Origin: Piscibacillus salipiscarius JCM 13188
GTDB lineage: Bacteria; Bacillota; Bacilli; Bacillales; Alkalibacillaceae
DNA length: 35,106 nt
Direction of reading: 5' to 3'
Assembly (NCBI RefSeq): GCF_001311865.1
Contig: NZ_BBCD01000030.1
Location: 1 to 35,106, forward strand
Below the pieces are notes generated by a model. The model was given only the letters and a program-made list of their open reading frames with translations, was not told the origin of the DNA and ran no database searches. A program made the position numbers and the translations under genes. Positions 29,125 through 35,106 of the stretch are shown piece after piece; position 1 is the first letter of the stretch; each line of letters opens with the position of its first letter.

Positions 29125-29988
29125 CATGGATTGAAATTTTCTAAAGTCACAAAGTGTTGCCCTTTTGGCTCACCAGTTTTCGGCCCATCTACATACAAAA
29201 TCAAAGTTAGCACACCTGATTTAGGCAAATCCTCTTCTTTTACACTTACATCGAAACTAAATGGCCCCACCCTGGTTCGCCGTTCGTATTTACAGTCTCT
29301 TCTTTTATTAAGATGTTATGACCATCCTCTACATTGTAACGAAAAGAGCCATTGAATACTCTGGCTTCACCTTTTACTTGATACTGCCCACCTTCTCCTT
29401 CAACTTGAACTTTACGAAAATGAAAATTTTCATCTTTTTGAGCCTGCTCACCATTATTGCTTGGAACCGTAATTGTTTGCTCTTGAGTAAACAGTCCTGC
29501 TTTAGGCTTCTCATTATCAATAGTCATTGGTAGTAATTCTATAGTTACCTGATACTCTTTCGCTTCCACTCGCTTACCATTTTGTTTATAATCCCACGTT
29601 TGTTCCCAAGTTAAAGATTCGCCAGGTTCAAGTTCTTTTTCTTCAATGGCTTGAGTGAACATCATCCTTCTGAAAATTTATATACCTGTTCTCCTGATTC
29701 AGGGTCAGACACCACAATTTCATATTTTTGTCCTGAGCTAAAGGATAATTTAACAGTATTCTCTGTATGGTTTGTTAATTCCATTTTAAAGAGTACCTCA
29801 TTGGACTTTGGCTCAACTTCTGATGTGAATTCTAACTCATCATGTACCATTTCTGAGTCATTTGAATTTGATCCATCATTCATCTGCTCTTCCTCCTCAT
29901 TTGGTTCTCCTCCTGATTCTGGATTACCTTGAGTTGTCCCACAAGCCATTAGCACCATTAATAATACAAAAGGTAGTAACCTTTTCAT
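29124..29988 (-). CDS. BsuPI / Gmad2 domain lipoprotein, frameshifted as read
   Basis: Cell-surface lipoprotein of about 287 residues. The signal peptide MKRLLPFVLLMVLMACG ends in a lipobox, followed by an acidic Glu/Asn/Ser-rich linker (residues 20-48). Next is a BsuPI-type domain (VLFKMELTNHTENTVKLSFS, then GQKYEIVV and GESLTWEQTWDY), named for an intracellular proteinase inhibitor, then a Gmad2 immunoglobulin-like domain (FRKVQVEGEGGQYQVKGEAR, GEPGWGPFSFDVSVKEEDLP). Gmad2 occurs in spore germination and surface proteins. Breaks near 29663 and 29266 are single-base. ATG at 29988 has GGGAGG seven bases upstream. The precise role, protease inhibition or wall interaction, cannot be decided. 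Confidence 0.85.
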
Positions 29989-30044
29989 CTTTGCGCCTCC
30001 CTAAGAACATCATTTATGACTTAGTCGTATCCATTTTCAGAAAG

Positions 30045-30898
30045 TTACAATTTTTCGTCATCTTTTCTAAAGAAGCCAAAGATTCCTGTAGTTTGAACGA
30101 TATTTGTAAATGCATTCGGGTCAACCTCTTTAACAATCTGCTGTAAATCATATAATTCATATCTCGTAATAACCATCATCAACATCTCACGAGGTTCATT
30201 AGTGAAAGCCCCTTTCGCAGGTACACTTGTAATGCCTCGAACCATTTTAGAGTGTATGGCTTTCGTTAATTGATTTCCTCTGCCTGTAATTATCATAGCT
30301 GTCAGCTTTTCATGTCTTGTATGAATAGCATCAATCACACGTGTCGTCACATATAGAGTGACTAGTGTATACAATGCTTTCTCTGGTTCATATAACCAGC
30401 CTGCTAAAAAGATAATGATACTATTTAGAATTAAGAAATAAATACCGATGGGACGATCTTTAATACGAGATAACACCATTGCGACGATATCCATTCCGCC
30501 AGTTGAAGCACCCCATTTCAATGTTATACCGACACCAAAACCTGCTAGGATTCCTCCAAAAACTGCGTTTAATAGAATATCTTCCGCCAAATTCATTAAT
30601 GGAATCGTCTCTAAGAAAACGTCGTTACAGCTACAGAAATTGCGCTATAAACAGTAAACCCTTTTCCTACTTTTAACCAGCCTAAAATAGCTACTGGTAT
30701 ATTTAATAGGAATAATAAAATACCTGTACTAATATCGATATTAAGAAAATCCTGAAATATACTTGATGTCATCTGAGCCACACCTGTAAAACCACTTGCA
30801 TAAACATTGGCTTCAATTAAAAATAAGTTTAATGAAATCGCGTTAAAAATTGCTCCAATGATGACAATGACAAATCTTTTTAATTCAAATATAAACAT
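30045..30898 (-). CDS. yitT: YitT family membrane protein, frameshifted as read
   Basis: Membrane protein with five hydrophobic helices (YitT/DUF161 membrane domain; VYASGFTGVAQ, GVGITLKWGASTGGMDIVAM) and a C-terminal cytoplasmic DUF2179 domain (EKLTAMIITGRGNQL, MVRGITSVPAKGAFTNEP, ELYDLQQIVKEVDPNAF). Function is uncharacterised; DUF2179 may bind a small ligand. A T-run contraction near 30612 joins AVTTF to LETIPLMN; repaired length is 284 residues. ATG at 30898 has GGGGG five bases upstream; an ATG at 30910 has no such site. It is divergent from yitS, the same neighbour as in B. subtilis. Confidence 0.91.
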
Positions 30899-31029
30899 GT
30901 TAACCCCCATTAATTAAATCTCATTGACGTTTTGTTCATTCACATTTAAACTAATATAAAGAAAAGCGTTAAAATTATTACAACTATAAACATATAACAA
31001 CTATAATACATTATTTTAGGAGGAAATCC

Positions 31030-31898
31030 ATGAATGTTCAAATTGTAATTGACTCAGCCTCAGATTTACCTAAAGACATCCAAGAACAATATCATATAGA
31101 ATCGGTTCCTCTCATCGTTCACTTGGATGATGAAGATTATTTAGATGGTGAAACGATTGAGTCGAAAACGGTTTATCAAGCTATGCGGGACGGCAAAAGT
31201 CCAAAACAGCTCAAGCAACACCTGACTCCTTCCAAAAAGTTTTTAGTAAACATGTAAAAGAAGAAAAAACGATTATTTATCTAGCTTTCTCTTCTGAATT
31301 ATCTGGTACATACCAAAGTGCTGTCATTGCCAAAGAAGAAGTCTTAGAAGAGCATCCAGATGCAGACATATACGTGATTGATACTAAAGCCGCTTCTATG
31401 GGTTGTGGACTTATCGCATATGAAGCAGCAGAACTTGCAAAGCAAGGAGCTGACGTACAAGATATACTAGATCATGCTAACCATTATGTAAATAACATTG
31501 AACATATCTTTACTGTTGATGATCTAGAATATTTATACCGCGGCGGCCGAGTCAGTCGAACTCAAGCCTTTGTTGGTAGTTTATTAAAAATCAAACCCCT
31601 TTTACATGTTGAAGAAGGAAAACTCGTTCCTTTAGAGAAAATTCGAGGTTCTAAAAAGGTTTTACGCCGTATGGTTGACCTGATGAAAGATCGAGGTCAA
31701 GAGTTTGATCAGCAAACTGTTGCCATTACTCATGGTGATGATGATGAAAATGCCCAAAAACTGAAAGAACTCATTGAAGATGAATTAAATCCTAAAAAAG
31801 TTATCGTTCACCAGATTGGAGCTGCCATCGGTGCTCATGCTGGCCCAGGGACGATTGCTCTTTTCTTCCTTAATGAAGTGAAAAATAGAGCTGTATAA
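31030..31898 (+). CDS. yitS: DegV family fatty-acid-binding protein YitS, frameshifted as read
   Basis: DegV-fold protein; members bind fatty acids (FakB-type in Firmicutes) and can present them to the FakA kinase. Signatures: VIDSASDLPKDI, VPLIVHLDDEDYLDG, AFSSELSGTYQSA, IDTKAASMGCGL, VDDLEYLYRGGRVSRTQA and GAAIGAHAGPGTIALFF. A contraction of A4 near 31205 (PKTAQATPDSFQKVF expected) breaks residue 58 onward. The repaired length is 289 residues. ATG at 31030 has AGGAGG seven bases upstream. A fatty-acid-scavenging role is inferred from the family, and would fit with the nearby lipid genes. Confidence 0.92.
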
Positions 31899-31925
31899 AA
31901 GGGATACCCTTTTATACAGCTTTTT
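31889..31925 (+). terminator. Terminator of yitS, overlapping its stop codon
   Basis: Perfect 15-base stem AGCTGTATAAAAGGG / CCCTTTTATACAGCT with a three-base loop, then T5; the yitS stop TAA is inside the 5' arm. Confidence 0.9.
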
Positions 31926-31932
31926 AGTCTTG

Positions 31933-33242
31933 TTAAGCTTTATTTTTTCGGTACATCAGTATTGCAAAGATAATAAATATAGCCATTACACCTGCAAATA
32001 TAAAGATCAATGGCCAATATAAACCAGAATCTTCTCTAACGTTAAATATATTGGAAGACTCTCGATCCACTGCAACAGTATATGTCCCATTATCATTTTG
32101 ACGCGCTAAGTCATCCTTTAATAAACCTCTTAGTTCTAAACCTTCTTCTAATTCAATATCAACTTTTTGCTGTGTTTGACTCGTATTGATTGCCACAATT
32201 GTAGAGTCATTTTGGAAAGTCCTTTTAAATACTAAGTAACTATCGTCTGCGTGTAAGATACTTATTTTCCCTTTTGATAATGATGGAAGATCATCATAAG
32301 CATTCGATATTTTTTCCATATGTCTTATTAGTTGATCTTCACCTGCCAAGAAATTCATAAGCTGATGATGACTTAAATCGTCTTTCACACCATCAAGAGG
32401 AATTTCAGAACCTTGAAATACCAAAGTGTCATTAGGAATTGTTAATAAATATGTTAGCGCTAACTTCCAATAAGTTATTGGATGGCTCCCCGTTTCCGCA
32501 AATTGATGGGTAAATCGATCTGTATCATAAAAATCCATTGATTGAATAATTTGTTCGTTTCGAATGTTTGAAGCATCTAACAAATCTTGTATGGACTTAC
32601 CAGGCTGTTTGAAATAAGTAGTTAGTTCGTCCTGCGTTGAACGATCGTGGACAAGGTCGAATCCGTTTTCTAAATACTGATCAGCATTTTTATCTGATTC
32701 AGCAATTAAAGTGCCTTCAAGTTCGTCACCTGACTTTTTCCAGAAATCATTTGTTTTAGCCTCAGGATTTGAAATGTAATACCCTTCTATTTTTAATTCT
32801 TCAGACCAAGTTTGCATATGCTCGAGTAACTTATCATCATTTACATCTTGATCAATTGGAAAATGAAGCGTGACGCTCATTCCTTTTTCATTCAAAGTTT
32901 CAATTAATTTCTTAAGGTTTTCCTTTGTTCCAAACGTTTTTTGAATCTGATCGTACGATTCCACTTCTAAACCTGTATAATCCTGAGTGCTAAATATCGG
33001 TGACAATATGACATCTGTAACTCCTAATGTATTTAAGTGATCGACACGGTTAAGAATTCCCTGAAAATCACCACCATGGAAGGCTGAAGGATTATCAACG
33101 TCTACAAGCTCACCATTTTTTCACCACTTTCAAAACGATCAATCATAAGATAATAATAAACAGAGTGCCCTTCTTCAGCTTGACTAATCACAGGCAAAAG
33201 TCCAACCAATAATAGCATTAAAAGAGATATCTTTAACTTCAT
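31933..33242 (-). CDS. Membrane-anchored GH13-like protein lacking the usual nucleophile, frameshifted as read
   Basis: Alpha-amylase (GH13) family relative with a signal peptide (MKLKISLLMLLLVG..VISQAE), a barrel start (YYYLMIDRF, FHGGDFQGI, LGVTDVILSPIF) and a C-terminal membrane helix followed by MYRKNKA, so the domain should face outward. Region II, normally GxRxD with the nucleophile Asp, reads EGYYISNPEAKTNDFW, lacking both Arg and Asp; region IV, usually NHD, is MDFYDTDRF with the His gone; region III keeps a Glu (TLIAES). It is therefore likely inactive or altered. An A6 run near 33117 interrupts residue 44; repaired length is about 436 residues. ATG at 33242 follows AGAGTGAG. Confidence 0.85.
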
Positions 33243-33268
33243 ATTTGACTCACTCTCTTCCTAAATCT

Positions 33269-33318
33269 GAGAAAACATGGTTCACAGCCAATTAGTTTCT
33301 GTAGTGTTCCATGTTCTC
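33269..33318. promoter_or_regulatory. Spaced inverted repeat upstream of the GH13-like gene
   Basis: GAGAAAACATGG and CCATGTTCTC (two A shorter) are separated by 28 bases. The repeat lies between the GH13-like start and the yisL terminator; it may be an operator or mRNA hairpin. No known consensus matched with confidence. Confidence 0.3.
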
Positions 33319-33343
33319 ATTTAAACTTATTAATATACAAATA

Positions 33344-33368
33344 AAAAGCCCCACTAATGGGGACTTTT
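33344..33368 (-). terminator. Terminator of yisL
   Basis: AAAAGCCCC / GGGGACTTTT stem with a six-base loop just after the yisL stop; T-rich tail on the minus strand. Confidence 0.85.
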
Positions 33369-33374
33369 CAATCC

Positions 33375-33765
33375 TTATGGTAAAATTCCAAGTGGTAAAC
33401 GCCCAAAACCGAGCGCTAATACTAAAATGATCGCCAGTGCGAACTGTAGCCAGCCAGCAAAGGTTGACTTGCCTTTTTAGTAAAACCAATGACCATTTCC
33501 ATAGCTCCAATTAACCAAATACCAGCTACTGACTTAACAACCGATTCGGTGAATGTTCCTCCACCTGTTCCCATATAGTTGTTAAACCACAATAATGCAC
33601 CTGTAACGAGAATGAAAATGTAAAAAAGACGTAATACCATTTGAGTTATTTTAGCTGCTTTTTCGTTAGATTTTTCACAAAATTTAATACGACAAAAAAT
33701 AGAATAATGCCTATTACCCAAGTGGTAATATGTAAATGAGTATTATAAAACAAAACATCACCCAT
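33375..33765 (-). CDS. yisL: UPF0344 (DUF1516) membrane protein YisL, frameshifted as read
   Basis: Four-helix membrane protein of unknown function matching B. subtilis YisL. Seen: HLHITTWVIGIILFFVVL, AAKITQMVLRLFYIFILVTG, VAGIWLIGAMEMVIGF and FAGWLQFALAIILVLALGFG, with the end RLPLGILP. Two A5 contractions, near 33673 and 33476, interrupt it; the repaired length is about 130 residues. ATG at 33765 has GGAGG eight bases upstream; an adjoining ATG at 33768 is also possible. No partner is evident. Confidence 0.88.
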
Positions 33766-33834
33766 CATTCATTCCTCCTTTACTTCATATACTACCATTT
33801 TAAACAAGCTTGTGCGAATAAATTGTTGACAACT

Positions 33835-33863
33835 TTGAAACAAAACATACAAAAGGTTATAAT
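33835..33863 (+). promoter_or_regulatory. Candidate SigA promoter of rocD
   Basis: TTGAAA (33835-33840) and TATAAT (33858-33863) are 17 bases apart, 35 bases upstream of the rocD start. Confidence 0.75.
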
Positions 33864-33898
33864 GAATGTTAGCGATTACATATTTATGGAGGGATTTC

Positions 33899-35092
33899 AT
33901 GACAACTAAAACTAGTCAATCTATTATTGAACAAACTGATCACTATGGTGCTAGAAATTATAAGCCATTACCAATTGTCGTTTCAAAAGCTGAAGGAATA
34001 TGGGTTGAGGACCCAGAAGGTAACCGCTATTTAGATATGTTAAGTGCATATTCAGCTGTTAACCAAGGTCACCGTCACCCTAGAATTATTCAAGCTCTTA
34101 AAGACCAAGCAGATCGGGTAACGCTAACATCCAGGGCATTTCACAACGACCAATTAGGTCCTTGGTATGAAAAGATATGTAAGTTAACAAATAAAGAAAT
34201 GGCTCTTCCGATGAATACAGGGGCTGAAGCTGTTGAAACAGCTATTAAAGCAGCTCGTCGTTGGGCTTATGATGTTAAGGGTATTGAAGATGGCAAAGCT
34301 GAAATCATTGCATGTGAAGGGAATTTCCACGGCCGTACAATGACAGCAGTTTCTCTTTCATCTGAAGCAGACAACCAACGAGGGTTTGGTCCATTGCTAC
34401 CAGGAATTAAAGTCATTCCTTACGGTGATGTTGATGCACTTAAAGAAGCCATTACTGAAAACACTGCAGCTTTCTTATTTGAACCTATTCAAGGTGAGGC
34501 AGGCATTGTCATGCCACCTGAAGGATTCTTAAAAGAGGCTTATGATGTATGTAAAGAAAATAATGTATTATATATTGCCGATGAGATACAGGCAGGCCTA
34601 GCACGTACAGGTAAGATGTTCGCTTGTGATTGGGAAAATGTTGATCCAGATGTATTAATTCTAGGAAAGGCACTCGGAGGCGGAGTCTTCCCTATTTCTT
34701 GTGTAGTAGCTAATGAAGATATATTAGGCGTCTTCAATCCAGGATCTCACGGTTCAACGTTCGGTGGTAACCCGTTAGCATGTGCCGTTTCTGTTGCAGC
34801 TCTTGAAGTATTAGAAGATGAAAAATTAGCTGAGCGTTCTAAGGAATTAGGCGACTACATGTTAAACGAGTTAAGATCCATTGATAGTGATAAGATTAAA
34901 GAAGTTCGTGGAAAAGGTTTATTTATCGGGGTTGAATTAACCGAGCCTGCTCGAAAATATTGTGAAGCACTAAAAGAAAAAGGCTTGCTATGTAAAGAAA
35001 CGCATGAAAATGTAATTCGTTTCGCCCCTCCACTTGTCATTGAGAAGAACGATTTAGAGTGGGCAATTGAGAAAATTAAAGAAGTCTTATAA
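33899..35092 (+). CDS. rocD: Ornithine aminotransferase
   Basis: PLP-dependent class III aminotransferase converting ornithine and 2-oxoglutarate to glutamate semialdehyde and glutamate, in arginine breakdown and proline supply. Seen: [61 protein letters not shown], the PLP-binding Asp in [13 protein letters not shown], and the PLP lysine in [16 protein letters not shown]. Intact, 397 residues; family length is about 400. ATG at 33899 has GGAGG six bases upstream and gives the family's short N-terminus, whereas an in-frame ATG at 33866 lies between the promoter and the ribosome binding site. No other roc genes are in the window. In halotolerant bacilli this enzyme can also feed proline for osmoprotection, an inference here. 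Confidence 0.96.
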   Translation: MTTKTSQSIIEQTDHYGARNYKPLPIVVSKAEGIWVEDPEGNRYLDMLSAYSAVNQGHRHPRIIQALKDQADRVTLTSRAFHNDQLGPWYEKICKLTNKEMALPMNTGAEAVETAIKAARRWAYDVKGIEDGKAEIIACEGNFHGRTMTAVSLSSEADNQRGFGPLLPGIKVIPYGDVDALKEAITENTAAFLFEPIQGEAGIVMPPEGFLKEAYDVCKENNVLYIADEIQAGLARTGKMFACDWENVDPDVLILGKALGGGVFPISCVVANEDILGVFNPGSHGSTFGGNPLACAVSVAALEVLEDEKLAERSKELGDYMLNELRSIDSDKIKEVRGKGLFIGVELTEPARKYCEALKEKGLLCKETHENVIRFAPPLVIEKNDLEWAIEKIKEVL

Positions 35093-35106
35093 AGATTATA
35101 AAAATA

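Noticed and set aside
33826..33863. TTGACA upstream of rocD as the -35 element
   Set aside because: It is 26 bases from TATAAT; TTGAAA at 33835 has the proper 17-base spacing.

Overview
The window is chromosomal DNA of a low-GC Gram-positive bacterium of the family Bacillaceae, plausibly a moderately halophilic genus such as Halobacillus or Virgibacillus (the genus is inferred only from protein flavour). The evidence is spx, mecA, coiA, med and a T-box trpS, together with gene order that follows the Bacillus subtilis yisL - yitS-T-U-V-W - yjzD - yjaV - med - fabHA/fabF - yjbA - trpS - yjbC - spx - yjbE - mecA - coiA - pepF segment, read here mostly on the minus strand. No mobile element, prophage, CRISPR array, rRNA or tRNA gene was seen.

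Layout. 1-5482 (minus): pepF, coiA, cls and mecA (proteolysis, competence, cardiolipin synthesis). 5804-7830: terC-like yjbE, spx and yjbC. 8239-9463: an exported DUF4015-type glycoside hydrolase-like protein. 9587-10886: promoter, Trp T-box leader and trpS. 10940-13160: yjbA, a tiny membrane protein and a LytR-CpsA-Psr protein. 13238-17236: fabF, fabH (with a FapR-like operator inside its promoter), med, a yjaV-position gene and yjzD. 17284-18847: an Sm-like Gly/Tyr protein, uppP and yitW. 18929-21943: an accessory aromatic-type block (alpha/beta hydrolase, intradiol dioxygenase, two flavin-reductase-fold proteins) sitting between yitW and yitV. 22067-24241: yitV, yitU and two overlapping small ORFs. 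24327-27829: a phnD-phnC-phnE-phnE importer. 27871-31898: dat, an Nfu_N protein, a BsuPI/Gmad2 lipoprotein, yitT and yitS. 31933-35092: a membrane-anchored GH13-like protein that appears to lack its nucleophile, yisL and rocD.

The dominant oddity is that most long genes are broken by single-base indels, about 45 by my count, nearly all in short homopolymers. Essential genes (trpS, fabF, fabH) are hit, and every break is repaired by one base. I read this as sequence or assembly error rather than decay. Coordinates of broken genes below are full repaired spans; start codons were chosen by ribosome binding sites.

Functional links: fabH/fabF, uppP, cls, dat and the LCP protein all serve envelope synthesis; spx, mecA, med and coiA connect to stress and competence control; the phn genes form one transporter. 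I did not find a convincing undescribed multi-gene system. The best second-look items are the GH13-like pseudoenzyme, the dioxygenase block, the overlapping small-ORF pair, and the FapR-like operator architecture.
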